This document shows positions 1-7,877 of a stretch of 64,000 bases of DNA, one piece after another. The position numbers were made by a program, and so were the translations under genes. The notes below the pieces were generated by a model. That model saw nothing but the letters and a program-made list of their open reading frames with translations, ran no database searches and had not been told where the DNA came from. The stretch lies in IMG/VR virus record IMGVR_UViG_3300043777_000086, positions 42,153 to 106,152 of that record, one strand, 5' to 3'. Source of the DNA: a virus. Positions within the stretch are counted from its first letter, which is position 1; every line of letters begins with the position of its first letter.

Positions 1-76
1 CAGGCGGGTTCCCAGCCTTTTTTTGCGACAGATAGCGATCAAACGCAGACCCGAAGTCACCCTGCTGGTCCGCCAC
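1..76 (-). CDS. Partial hypothetical gene, cut by left edge
   Basis: Only the first 25 codons are present; the rest lies beyond the window. A GTG start sits one base after the TGA of the upstream gene, with AAGAGG a few bases before it, matching the tight spacing of this gene cluster. The peptide begins VADQQGDFGSAFDRYL. No family can be recognised from so little sequence. Confidence 0.45.
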   Translation of the reverse strand, partial: MADQQGDFGSAFDRYLSQKKAGNPP

Positions 77-77
77 T

Positions 78-1754
78 TCACGGCCTCTTCTTCAGCCACG
101 GTAGCGTTGAGTCGATCTCGTCTTCTGGAATAGGGGCGTCTGCGTGATCGGCATCGTCCTTAATTGAGTCAGACTCATCCTTATTCAGGAAGGCAAGCCC
201 AGCGGTACCGAACGCCGCCCCAATCGCATTGATCCTTCCCCTGGCATCCTGCTTAATGAGATTCGCGCGCTCCTCGATCTCGCGCTGGATCTGATTCTGC
301 CGGTTATTGAATTCTTCCGAGGTGAGTTGGCGCTTAACTGGGGGATTCTTCGTGGTGTCAAGGATCGTTGGATCTTTTCGCAGTGCATCGATTTTGGACT
401 CGCGCTCCTTGTATAGCGCTTCAAGCCGACGCGAGGTGTCCGCTTGCTCAGCTATCGCGGCCTTGCGTGCGTAGTTGAAGTTTGCCTGGAAAGTGTTGGT
501 CTGATCCTTCCACTGACGGAGTGGCTTGCCATTATCGTCTTTGGCTACCCGCCACTTACCCTCAGGACTTCGTTCCTCGATAACGTTCTTTCCGGGGCTA
601 TCCGGGTCCTGAACCACGCGCGTGGCATAGGGGGCCTTGTCTGGTTTGCGGTAAACCGAAGGCTGCTCGCTCGGCGGTAGGAACTGCCCGGTCTGCGCGT
701 CTACAAACCCCGCCGGGATCCCCGGTCCTCCCATTGAGTACTGAAGCTGCCTGGGCTTACCATCGACCATCATCTCCTTGGGCTCAGTGACTAAGTTATT
801 GGTGTTTAGCCAGTCGCGCTCCTCATCAGCCAGCCGCTGTGTACGGACCGCTGGCAGCGCAGGCTCCTTAGTCGGCGGCGGCGCCGCAGAGCCGGCCTCC
901 ACGGGAAGCGGAGGGGCGCCCTGCGCAGCCGTAGGGGCGGATTGATCTGAACGCACAGGAGGAGGAGCGCCTCCCGCAGTACGGTTATGAAATTCCGCAA
1001 GCCTCTTATCCGCGTCGATCTTCTTCTGCTCGGCCTCGGTTGGCTGCCGCGGCTTGGGCTTCGTGTCATACGGAGATAGGATCTGAGAGATCGATTCCTT
1101 ACCGCCGCCGAAGCGATCGAAGGCGGGGATGAACGGCTGCACCGCCTTGGCGGCATCCTCCTTTGTGAATGGCTGCCCAGCCTGCTTGGCTGCGTCCTCG
1201 GCATCCGCCACGGCCTTCTGGGCCTGTCCTACCAGTTGCGTGCGCTGACCTTGAATTGTATTCTGCGGAAGCGATAGCTTCGCACCCCAGTCCGCCATGA
1301 CTTTCTGCATTGCCCCGATGTCGGACTTGGATTTAGAGACCTCACCGCCAGCTAGGCCGCTGAATACCTTATTGAGCGTTCCGAGGATCGGATTCTGTTT
1401 GGCTCCGTCCTTAGTGGCGTCCTGAGCCTCAGAGATCATCGCTTTGGCGGCATCGCGCTCAAGCTGCGACTTGAGTTCCGGAGGCACCTCTGGGTTCGAC
1501 ATCTGCGCGTTCACCCAGTTAGAGAAACCCTGAGTGAATTGGTACTTCTGCATCTCAGTCGCCATGGCCTTTTGTGCGCGGCCCTTGCCGACGCCTTCTA
1601 GGAATTTAGATAGGATGCCGAGCGTTGCACCCCCCTTACCTTGATAGCCACTGAATGGTGTGGTGCTCTCATGGGGCGACTGAACGATTTGGGGTTGGAT
1701 CGCCTGAGCGAATGGTCCGGTAAATTGCTGAGGTCCGTAGGGATTATCAGGCAT
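78..1754 (-). CDS. Hypothetical virion-region protein, Pro/Gln-rich, 558 aa
   Basis: I do not recognise a family. The ATG at 1754 is preceded by GGAGGT with a 5-base spacer, so I prefer it over the upstream in-frame codons. The N-terminal part is rich in Gln, Ala and Lys and probably helical. A Pro/Ala-rich linker follows near the middle, then a charged helical segment (KERESKIDALRKDP) and an acidic tail ending in WLKKRP. The gene follows other virion-region genes on the same strand; an HNH gene on the opposite strand separates it from the 272-residue virion-type protein. An internal or ejected virion protein would fit the size, position and composition, but this is inference from context. 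Confidence 0.75.
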   Translation of the reverse strand: MPDNPYGPQQFTGPFAQAIQPQIVQSPHESTTPFSGYQGKGGATLGILSKFLEGVGKGRAQKAMATEMQKYQFTQGFSNWVNAQMSNPEVPPELKSQLERDAAKAMISEAQDATKDGAKQNPILGTLNKVFSGLAGGEVSKSKSDIGAMQKVMADWGAKLSLPQNTIQGQRTQLVGQAQKAVADAEDAAKQAGQPFTKEDAAKAVQPFIPAFDRFGGGKESISQILSPYDTKPKPRQPTEAEQKKIDADKRLAEFHNRTAGGAPPPVRSDQSAPTAAQGAPPLPVEAGSAAPPPTKEPALPAVRTQRLADEERDWLNTNNLVTEPKEMMVDGKPRQLQYSMGGPGIPAGFVDAQTGQFLPPSEQPSVYRKPDKAPYATRVVQDPDSPGKNVIEERSPEGKWRVAKDDNGKPLRQWKDQTNTFQANFNYARKAAIAEQADTSRRLEALYKERESKIDALRKDPTILDTTKNPPVKRQLTSEEFNNRQNQIQREIEERANLIKQDARGRINAIGAAFGTAGLAFLNKDESDSIKDDADHADAPIPEDEIDSTLPWLKKRP

Positions 1755-1848
1755 ACGCCACCTCCGCGGTGGTAATCTTAGTATCGAGCTGCCGTAGCGG
1801 GCTAACGCCACGGCAACTCTCACCAGAGCGATCTACAGGGAGACCGTC

Positions 1849-2436
1849 GTGGCTAAACGTAAGTTTATACCGATGCCGACCATAAGCCCCGAAGAGGAAA
1901 GACTCTTCTGGAGTTTGGTCAGGAAATACGAAGATCCAAGGAAGTGTTGGGAGTGGCTGGGGAACCTGCATAGCGACGACAGAGGCAGGATCTGCCTCAG
2001 GAGTCAACACTATATAGCTCCGCGCATGTCCTTCCACCTCACCTACGGAGGTGATCCGGAGTGGCTCTTTGTGTGTCATACATGCGACAACCCGATCTGC
2101 GTAAATCCCGATCACTTCTTCCTCGGTACGCACGGGGACAATAACAGAGACTCTATCGCCAAGGGTCGCAGGTGCGGCGTGTATGAAAAATGGAGGAATG
2201 ATAATCCACAGGCAGCGCACGCCGCCGCCCAGCGCGTAGTTCAATGGAGACAGCAGCACCCAGAAAGTAATCGCGGTGAAAACGCAAACGGAGTAAAGCT
2301 TACAACGGAGTATGTTCTCGCTATACGGGCGAGAGCAACTAAAGGAGAAACTCATACTTCTCTCGCTAGGGAATATGGAGTTGCACCGCAAACCGTGGAT
2401 GGCATAGTCAGCAGAAAACACTGGAAGCATATTTGA
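1849..2436 (+). CDS. HNH homing endonuclease with C-terminal HTH
   Basis: Free-standing phage HNH endonuclease. The core is at residues 76-98, with CHTC, a third Cys at 84, and the NPDHFFLGTHGDN segment typical of phage HNH enzymes. Residues about 147-195 (TSLAREYGVAPQTVDGIVS) look like a helix-turn-helix or NUMOD-type DNA-binding tail. The GTG start has GGGAG six bases upstream. It sits alone on the plus strand between two minus-strand virion genes, as expected for an intruding homing gene. A long minus-strand frame overlaps it, but only this strand carries a recognisable domain. Such enzymes nick or cut DNA near their insertion site and spread by repair. Confidence 0.9.
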   Translation: MAKRKFIPMPTISPEEERLFWSLVRKYEDPRKCWEWLGNLHSDDRGRICLRSQHYIAPRMSFHLTYGGDPEWLFVCHTCDNPICVNPDHFFLGTHGDNNRDSIAKGRRCGVYEKWRNDNPQAAHAAAQRVVQWRQQHPESNRGENANGVKLTTEYVLAIRARATKGETHTSLAREYGVAPQTVDGIVSRKHWKHI

Positions 2437-2440
2437 AATT

Positions 2441-3259
2441 TCAGCATTTTGCATGCAGCGCTGTGTTCTCCGTTACCTGAGTGGAAATCGCGGTTCGTAA
2501 GGCGAAATCAAACACTGGCCTAAGCGCCCAACGCATGACTACGCTGTGCTTTGCCTTAGCGGCAACCGACTTACCAACCCGGCAGTACAGCCACATAACT
2601 ATTCCACCAAACACCGTCCGCCTGAACGGGCCGTTAAGGAATTCGCGCACGATAAATGTACGCGGATCATGGGTTCCATAAATCACTTCCGCAATCCAAC
2701 ATCCGACACCCGGAGCAAATACGCTACCAAGAGCACCACCGGCGCTTCCTGCCAACTCTCCGAGGAAAGATAGAGTTGACGCCTTACCTTGACTCTGCGC
2801 CTGCATCGTAGCTGCATTGGAACTCGACGCCCCTCCGGCCGCTGAGATCGCAGCGCCCACGTCGCTTAGGCCGAAGGACTCAATACCCTGCCCCAGTTGC
2901 GCAAGCTGCGCCGGAGCGCCTTGAGTTAAAGCATTCCTAGTCTGCGCGATCTGCGTCTGCGTTCCGGTGTCCACGTTCGCCAGAGCCACCTGCTGTGCGG
3001 CCCCTGGTCCAATATCCTCCATAATCTGACCCTTAGCTTGCGAGGCCCCCTGCGTAATGTTTGTGAGGTACGGAGCGAGGGCTGTAGAGATCGCAGTGGG
3101 GTTATTTGAAGAGAGGGCCGTAAGTTGACTAATAAGCGGCTGCATCAACTGGGAACCCTGCGCCTGGTTGTCCTGAGCCAACTGATTTTGCTGGCTTTCA
3201 ATTGCCAACTGCTGGGCTGTGATTTGCTGCTGGGTTCCTGTGCTACTTGGTGACGACAC
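2441..3259 (-). CDS. Virion-type protein with CFI-box-like C-terminal domain
   Basis: The 272-residue protein begins with a Gln/Ala/Ser-rich, probably helical region (residues 1-160). A small Gly/Ala segment follows, then a distinct C-terminal domain starting CWIAEVIYGTHDPRT, followed by VREFLNGPFRRTVFGG and VMWLYCRVG. This resembles the C-terminal CFIA-type box seen in some phage and bacterial proteins (established family, recalled from motif only). The start is GTG with GGAGGTGAT eight bases upstream, overlapping the preceding HNH gene by 17 bases. Its location suggests a virion or tail-associated protein. The function of the box is unknown to me. Confidence 0.7.
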   Translation of the reverse strand: MSSPSSTGTQQQITAQQLAIESQQNQLAQDNQAQGSQLMQPLISQLTALSSNNPTAISTALAPYLTNITQGASQAKGQIMEDIGPGAAQQVALANVDTGTQTQIAQTRNALTQGAPAQLAQLGQGIESFGLSDVGAAISAAGGASSSNAATMQAQSQGKASTLSFLGELAGSAGGALGSVFAPGVGCWIAEVIYGTHDPRTFIVREFLNGPFRRTVFGGIVMWLYCRVGKSVAAKAKHSVVMRWALRPVFDFALRTAISTQVTENTALHAKC

Positions 3260-4175
3260 GTCGCATCACCTCCTCTGCTTTTGCCTGATCCTCTGGATGA
3301 TGCTCTAGCCAATGTCTTAGGCGGTGACAGACAACGCACAGCATGTCACATTTAACGACTTCTGCCTGGTAATCTTCACGTGTCAAACACTGAGATAAAC
3401 ACCTAACCTTGTCTTGCGGATCCCGATGGTCAAAGTCGAACACCGCCGGAATCGTTGAATGTAGGCCACAGGACTGGCAACGGTCATGCCTGGACTCCAT
3501 AGCCGCTCGCTTCCACTGCTCTCTTTGTATTTGATTGGCGGTCTTCTTGCGTGGGGCTATATTCCGTTTACGTTGCTCGCGTAACTCATTTCTAACCTGC
3601 TGTTTAGATCTGAGGCGACATTTCATACATACTGAATTGCAAGTCTTCACTCGATCACACCGAGAGCACAAATGACATTTACGCTGTCTCAGCTTGTCGA
3701 ATTCACCTCTACACGATTCGCATAAGCGAGCGCGGTATTCCTCAGGGGTGGTGTATACCACAACGCGGCAGAGTGAGCACAATGGCGGAAGTCTGTATTT
3801 AAATTTATGGAGATCAGCGAAGCAATCGGAGCAAAACCTTCTTCGGTACTGTACGCCCTTGAATGTAGCTACCGGAAATTGATCGATGGGTTTTACTGTA
3901 GCGCACTTTATGCATTGCCCTTCTGTAGCTCCGGTATCCCAGCGCCTTCGGCGTGGAGCGGCAGGTTTTTCTCCTACGCTAATTCTGTACCTCTCATGCT
4001 TATATTTACTTTCGCAGGAGCGACACATTCTTCTACGATTGCCAGATCTACTGGCCAATGCAAAGTTTTCAATTGGTTGGCGTTGGCCGCATTTTAAGCA
4101 GGAAAACTCCAGCAATCCGGTATCCCAACGACTTCCACGGCGCTTAGAGTAATCGTGTTGGGCGGTAGCTTGCAT
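3243..4175 (-). CDS. HNH endonuclease with duplicated zinc modules
   Basis: 310 residues with at least eight CxxC knuckles. Two tandem modules near residues 15-65 and 77-120 share the order RWDTG, CxKC, PI..F, RRR.CxxC, so the N-terminus arose by duplication. The C-terminal HNH core is CQSCGLHSTIPAVFDFDHRD followed by CDMLCVVCHRLRHW. The ATG directly follows the TAG of the acetyltransferase gene and uses its final GGAGGT as ribosome site. It is co-oriented with virion genes. It is probably a selfish homing nuclease, one of three in this late region. Confidence 0.85.
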   Translation of the reverse strand: MQATAQHDYSKRRGSRWDTGLLEFSCLKCGQRQPIENFALASRSGNRRRMCRSCESKYKHERYRISVGEKPAAPRRRRWDTGATEGQCIKCATVKPIDQFPVATFKGVQYRRRFCSDCFADLHKFKYRLPPLCSLCRVVVYTTPEEYRARLCESCRGEFDKLRQRKCHLCSRCDRVKTCNSVCMKCRLRSKQQVRNELREQRKRNIAPRKKTANQIQREQWKRAAMESRHDRCQSCGLHSTIPAVFDFDHRDPQDKVRCLSQCLTREDYQAEVVKCDMLCVVCHRLRHWLEHHPEDQAKAEEVMRRVVTK

Positions 4176-4847
4176 CTAAACCTCCACGAGATCCTCTGCG
4201 TGAATCATGTTCTTTGCGAGCCCCCACTGCTCCCTTGTCATCACGGCAGATTGGTAGTCGCAGGGCTCGATAGTGCCGTCCTCCTTCATCCAGGGTCCGT
4301 ACACCGGCAACACTCCGACCACCTGGAATCCCACGCGCTCCGCAAACCGGCAGGCCATTTTATTGGGCTTCGGTGTGGTGCCGTACAGGACTTGTAGGTT
4401 CAGGGTCCTGAATCCCCAGTCGATCATCATCTCGGCGAACTGGTACGGCAGCATCGTGCGATGAGCGAAAGGTAGGAACGCAAATCCAACTTCAGCTTTG
4501 AATCGCGGCTGCTCCTTGATGTTCCCGAGGAATGTGATCGTGGCGATCGTCCCGAACCCAGCGATATCCAACTTCTCTCCGTTCTGGATCAGGCACCCGA
4601 TTACCACATTCCTTGGGCTGCCGTCAGCGTTCGCATCCGTGGCCCAGTCAAGTAGCCAGCGCAACGTCGGGACGTGGCCGGGCCACACGATATGCAAGAG
4701 CTTGGCGGTGCTCAGGGCGATCCAGATCCGCGCCATCATGATCTCGGAAACGGCGCTCTTATCCATTCTCAGGATGTGCAGGATCGTCCCGTCTTCGAGC
4801 TTCTTAGAATCCGTCCAGTTCCAACCGTTTGCGTCAGCCATTGGCAT
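4176..4847 (-). CDS. GNAT-family N-acetyltransferase
   Basis: A GNAT fold is suggested by the C-terminal half: GFAFLPFAHRTMLPYQFAEM and WGFRTLNLQVLYGTTPKPNKMACRFAERVGF match the acetyl-CoA-binding strand/helix and the terminal RxxxxxGF element of the RimJ/RimL type. The usual Q/RxxGxG loop is poorly conserved, so catalysis is not certain. The ATG at 4847 has AAGGGG seven bases upstream. The gene leads directly into the HNH gene. The substrate is unknown; phage GNATs may modify host proteins or virion amines. Confidence 0.72.
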   Translation of the reverse strand: MPMADANGWNWTDSKKLEDGTILHILRMDKSAVSEIMMARIWIALSTAKLLHIVWPGHVPTLRWLLDWATDANADGSPRNVVIGCLIQNGEKLDIAGFGTIATITFLGNIKEQPRFKAEVGFAFLPFAHRTMLPYQFAEMMIDWGFRTLNLQVLYGTTPKPNKMACRFAERVGFQVVGVLPVYGPWMKEDGTIEPCDYQSAVMTREQWGLAKNMIHAEDLVEV

Positions 4848-4858
4848 TATGATACCCC

Positions 4859-4887
4859 TTGACGATGACGGTATACTCGTCCACAAT
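4859..4887 (+). promoter_or_regulatory. Sigma70-like promoter, probably leaderless mRNA
   Basis: TTGACG (4859-4864), 17-base spacer, CACAAT (4882-4887). The ATG of the next gene begins only 8 bases after the -10 box and has no Shine-Dalgarno sequence, so transcription probably starts at or just before the start codon. Confidence 0.5.
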
Positions 4888-4895
4888 TATTAGAT

Positions 4896-5555
4896 ATGAC
4901 CCCCATCCGTCGCGCCCTCGCTGCTATCTCCCGCTTTGTCCGAGTTCGGATCTTTAGGCGTCCGGAACCTCCGATCGTAGAGCGGCCACCTGACGGCGCG
5001 ATCGTATTCCCAGAGCTTCCCTCAAGTAGAGCGCTTGAAGAGTATGGATCCGGAACTCAGGCGGTGGCTATCAGCACACTTCCTCGGCCGCCGATATCTG
5101 ACCTCATTCCGCTTAGGCCGGCGTCCTGTCTCTATGAGGTCACCTTCCAGCCACGGCCGTACTGGCTATTCGACTCGATCCACCTAACGGCTATCTGCGG
5201 GTCCGCGCTGCGGGTGATCGCGTTCCATGAGGACGTTTCGCACTGCATCTTCCAGGTGACCGTCACTCCGATCCCGATGCAGCTCGACCACGCGATGCTA
5301 TTGGGGTTGCATCGCGCGCGGGCAGAGGCGCCAGTCACGCTACGGATTGAGAGCCGGGTTACGTTTGAGGTCTACGAACTCCGCGCCACCTACCTGCGAC
5401 CGGACTTCCGGCGCGAGCAGGCTTCGGACGGGACGATGATGCTGGTGTTCAACGACCCGTTCTACAAACCGATAGCCGAATCCGAATTCGGATTACTTCC
5501 CTCAGCGCCGCACCACCGCAAGATCTACGGACCCGGCGCGGACGTGGGGTACTAG
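4896..5555 (+). CDS. Hypothetical protein on a plus-strand island, 219 aa
   Basis: No recognised family. It begins with a basic segment (RRALAAISRFVRVRIFRRPE); residues FVRVRI are encoded by the dispersed palindrome at 4939-4950. A Pro-rich linker and a beta-rich body follow (YLRPDFRREQASDGTMMLVF). It has its own promoter, stands against the transcription of its neighbours, and its stop overlaps the stop of the convergent gene. This looks like an autonomously expressed accessory gene (moron). A second palindrome variant (5481-5492) lies near its end. Confidence 0.75.
   Translation: MTPIRRALAAISRFVRVRIFRRPEPPIVERPPDGAIVFPELPSSRALEEYGSGTQAVAISTLPRPPISDLIPLRPASCLYEVTFQPRPYWLFDSIHLTAICGSALRVIAFHEDVSHCIFQVTVTPIPMQLDHAMLLGLHRARAEAPVTLRIESRVTFEVYELRATYLRPDFRREQASDGTMMLVFNDPFYKPIAESEFGLLPSAPHHRKIYGPGADVGY
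4939..4950. repeat. Dispersed palindrome TCCGAGTTCGGA, copy 1
   Basis: Exact copy of the 12-base near-palindrome, preceded by TTTG. It lies 43 bases downstream of a start codon and just below a promoter, in frame to encode FVRVRI. See the finding on the dispersed palindrome. Confidence 0.7.
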
Positions 5556-5869
5556 GGCTTAGTGACAGCCGGCGGGACTGTAGGGCAATTCCAGGTCTTG
5601 TCTTTGTTGACATGACATCCGGGACCGGCCCCATATTCCTTTATGAGCGTATTCTCGTAATCGACCCAGATCTTTTCTTCTTTTTGAGCCTCTTCGCGAG
5701 CCGCCACAAGGCGCAACTGGGCCTGCTGAAGCTCTAACTCCGCGCTCTGTACCGCCAGCATCTTCCTGGAGATTTCCTCATAGCGCTTCTCTGGGATAGG
5801 CGTAGGGGTGGTCGTAGGGGCAGCCTTATCATCCAGAAACATACAGATCGCCGCAACGAATAAAATCAC
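5552..5869 (-). CDS. Small membrane-anchored coiled-coil protein (spanin-like?)
   Basis: 105 residues: an N-terminal hydrophobic segment (ILFVAAICMFL), a Pro/Thr linker, then a charged coiled coil (residues about 28-75, SAELELQQAQLRLVAAREEAQ) and a short Cys-containing tail. This plan resembles inner-membrane spanins or other virion/lysis coiled-coil proteins, but no family motif proves it. The GTG start has GAGGTGA four bases upstream. It follows the fibre gene closely, and its stop codon overlaps the convergent stop of the plus-strand gene. Confidence 0.6.
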   Translation of the reverse strand: MILFVAAICMFLDDKAAPTTTPTPIPEKRYEEISRKMLAVQSAELELQQAQLRLVAAREEAQKEEKIWVDYENTLIKEYGAGPGCHVNKDKTWNCPTVPPAVTKP

Positions 5870-5879
5870 TAGGTCACCT

Positions 5880-7265
5880 CTAGCAATGCGTTATGATTCC
5901 GTCAGAGCTTGCGAACAAGGAGGTCGGGGTTCCTGTACAGGTAACTCCCGCTACTCCGCCGATTGTCATCCCCGTGGGCGTGAAGTTCCAGATTAGGGAC
6001 CCAAACCCAGAGGTGTAAACCTGTAAGGCAATTGTGGATTGCGTACCATTAGGCCCCATGTCCGCGATAGCAGCGCCGGAACCATTGAATATTTCCACCG
6101 CCCCTCCCGACCCTGAGAAACTTATCTCTACCTGGTTGGTGCCCGCATTCTGCATGAAAATTCCGGTGGAGTTCGCAACCACCATATTCTGACCGGATGA
6201 GTTATTCAGGATCAACTGTCCCGCGCCCGCTCCACTAGGGGTAATAGAAGCTAGTTCGATACTAAATCCTGAATTCCACAACTCTAGGTCGGTGCTGGAT
6301 TGAACTCCGGTAGAGGCACCCATAGATGACTTAGCCGCCCCAGTGTTGTCGAAAACTATTAATCGACCTCCCACGCCGGCTGTGAATGTGCCTTCGATCT
6401 GATTTACGCTGGTGTTTTGAACAAAGAATCCAGAGGAGTTAGCTATAAACGTATTACTTGCTACGTCTAAATCCACAGCTACATCGAGCTGATGAGCCGG
6501 GTTAGTGGTTCCAATTCCCACGAGACCTCCGGAGGTGATCCTCATCTTCTCGATGTTATTACCACCACTCAGGGCAGTAGCGAAGATAAGAGTTCCAGAA
6601 TAGTCTCCCGCTATAGAGTTCTCCTTATACCCCCAAATTTCGGCGGAATCCGCAAACGACCCGGTGCCTACGTAATCAAACCCGAGAGAGATATGCCCAC
6701 CAATTCCAGTCGCATGAGTTGAGGAACTATCCCGGATGACTGCCTGGCCGATGTTGGCAGAGCTTATACCCTGTACAGTTAGAACACCTATGGGGGCTAC
6801 TCCGATTCCCACCTTACCGCCGAAGAAGTCGAAATTAAAGGCATTGGTATTGAATGTCATATCGCCGGCGTTTGAATCATCTATAGACCACACAGTACCG
6901 CCAGTGGGATTCTCTAGGCGAATTCCATTCGACGCATTCAGAACATTATCCTGTAAGACCAACCCAGGTTCCGTGGGACCCGGAGAAAGAACAATGACCG
7001 AAGACAGGTGAGCGCCGCTTACATTTCCAGGACTCAGTACGATCGATCCATTACTGGACGAACGACCGGTGATTACTGAGGCGTTATTGCCGGATATCCC
7101 AAGGTCCATATAGGTTGCGCAGGAAGGGGTCTCATCACAGATCCGCAATTCTCCAGGGGCTGGCCCAGTCGGAACGGCTAGGATTTTTACCGGAGAGGAT
7201 AGGCTTATCTGTGCGTGAGCGCACGAAGCCAGCGCTAGAATGGAAAGAACTAATGCGTATATCAT
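5880..7265 (-). CDS. Tail-fibre-like protein with Sec signal peptide
   Basis: 461 residues. Residues 1-19 form a clear Sec signal (MIYALVLSILALASCAHAQ). The body is a low-complexity, Gly/Ser/Asn/Thr-rich beta protein with motifs of trimeric phage fibres: FFGGKVGIGVAPIGVLTVQG and EKMRITSGGLVGIGTTNPAH, as found ahead of S74-type chaperone domains, although no C-terminal chaperone is evident. The ATG has AGGGG four bases upstream. A cleavable export signal is odd for a cytoplasmically assembled fibre, and the same feature recurs in several other genes here. Confidence 0.75.
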   Translation of the reverse strand: MIYALVLSILALASCAHAQISLSSPVKILAVPTGPAPGELRICDETPSCATYMDLGISGNNASVITGRSSSNGSIVLSPGNVSGAHLSSVIVLSPGPTEPGLVLQDNVLNASNGIRLENPTGGTVWSIDDSNAGDMTFNTNAFNFDFFGGKVGIGVAPIGVLTVQGISSANIGQAVIRDSSSTHATGIGGHISLGFDYVGTGSFADSAEIWGYKENSIAGDYSGTLIFATALSGGNNIEKMRITSGGLVGIGTTNPAHQLDVAVDLDVASNTFIANSSGFFVQNTSVNQIEGTFTAGVGGRLIVFDNTGAAKSSMGASTGVQSSTDLELWNSGFSIELASITPSGAGAGQLILNNSSGQNMVVANSTGIFMQNAGTNQVEISFSGSGGAVEIFNGSGAAIADMGPNGTQSTIALQVYTSGFGSLIWNFTPTGMTIGGVAGVTCTGTPTSLFASSDGIITHC

Positions 7266-7272
7266 AAAACCC

Positions 7273-7875
7273 CTACACTCCTAATTGAGTTGCAAACTTC
7301 CACCAGTTTCCATCTGACCGTCCGACGAACAAGTAAAAGTTCTTTTGGTTTGCGGCATTCCCTATGTCATTAACTGACGTGTTTTTTAGATGTGAATCCC
7401 AGGTAATCTGATCCCCGTCAGTTCCGTCACAGGTTAGCACAATGAGAAGTAGGGCGGCGACCGTTGGGGAGATAGACGCTACGATGTTCGTGGTCGAGCT
7501 ATGAGATAGTGCAATCTCCTGGAGGGTAAGACTGCCGCTACCGCCACCTCCTCCGCCGCCACTGCCGCCACTGGGAAAAGGCACTGGATTCTGGCTGAGC
7601 GCTGTATTTACCAACTGATTACTCGATCCGAACAGCTTCTGTGCGGCGATAAGCGTCAGTAGCGCAAGCGGGTTGGTCGGGACCGAATCGTCCTCGGAGA
7701 AGAAATCCGGAGCCGTCACGGTATTCCCAAGGGTGATCGGGCCTGTACCGCCCTGTACCGATGCGATCTGCTGCGCCAGGAAGTTCAGAACGTAGTTTAA
7801 CTGGAATAGTTCAGGATCTTGAAGGTCTTGCGGCGTGATCCGTATATTGACGCCCTGCTGCTCTACGGTGGGCAT
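7273..7875 (-). CDS. Hypothetical virion-region protein with poly-Gly linker
   Basis: 200 residues. It starts at ATG 7875, with AGGTG eight bases upstream, 2 bases past the preceding stop. The N-terminal half is helical (DPELFQLNYVLNFLAQQIAS). A Gly/Ser run near the middle joins it to a beta-rich C-terminal domain ending NNFYLFVGRS-like (residues NFYLFVGRSDGNWWKFATQ). The two-domain layout, helical anchor plus Gly hinge plus beta domain, fits a virion attachment or fibre-base protein. It lies between the 1556-residue protein and the fibre. No family recognised. Confidence 0.72.
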   Translation of the reverse strand: MPTVEQQGVNIRITPQDLQDPELFQLNYVLNFLAQQIASVQGGTGPITLGNTVTAPDFFSEDDSVPTNPLALLTLIAAQKLFGSSNQLVNTALSQNPVPFPSGGSGGGGGGGSGSLTLQEIALSHSSTTNIVASISPTVAALLLIVLTCDGTDGDQITWDSHLKNTSVNDIGNAANQKNFYLFVGRSDGNWWKFATQLGV

Positions 7876-7877
7876 CT

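Noticed and set aside
1747-2454. 235-codon minus-strand frame opposite the HNH gene
   Set aside because: The plus strand encodes a complete HNH and HTH protein with a ribosome site; the minus frame has no domain and overlaps the start of the 558-residue gene.
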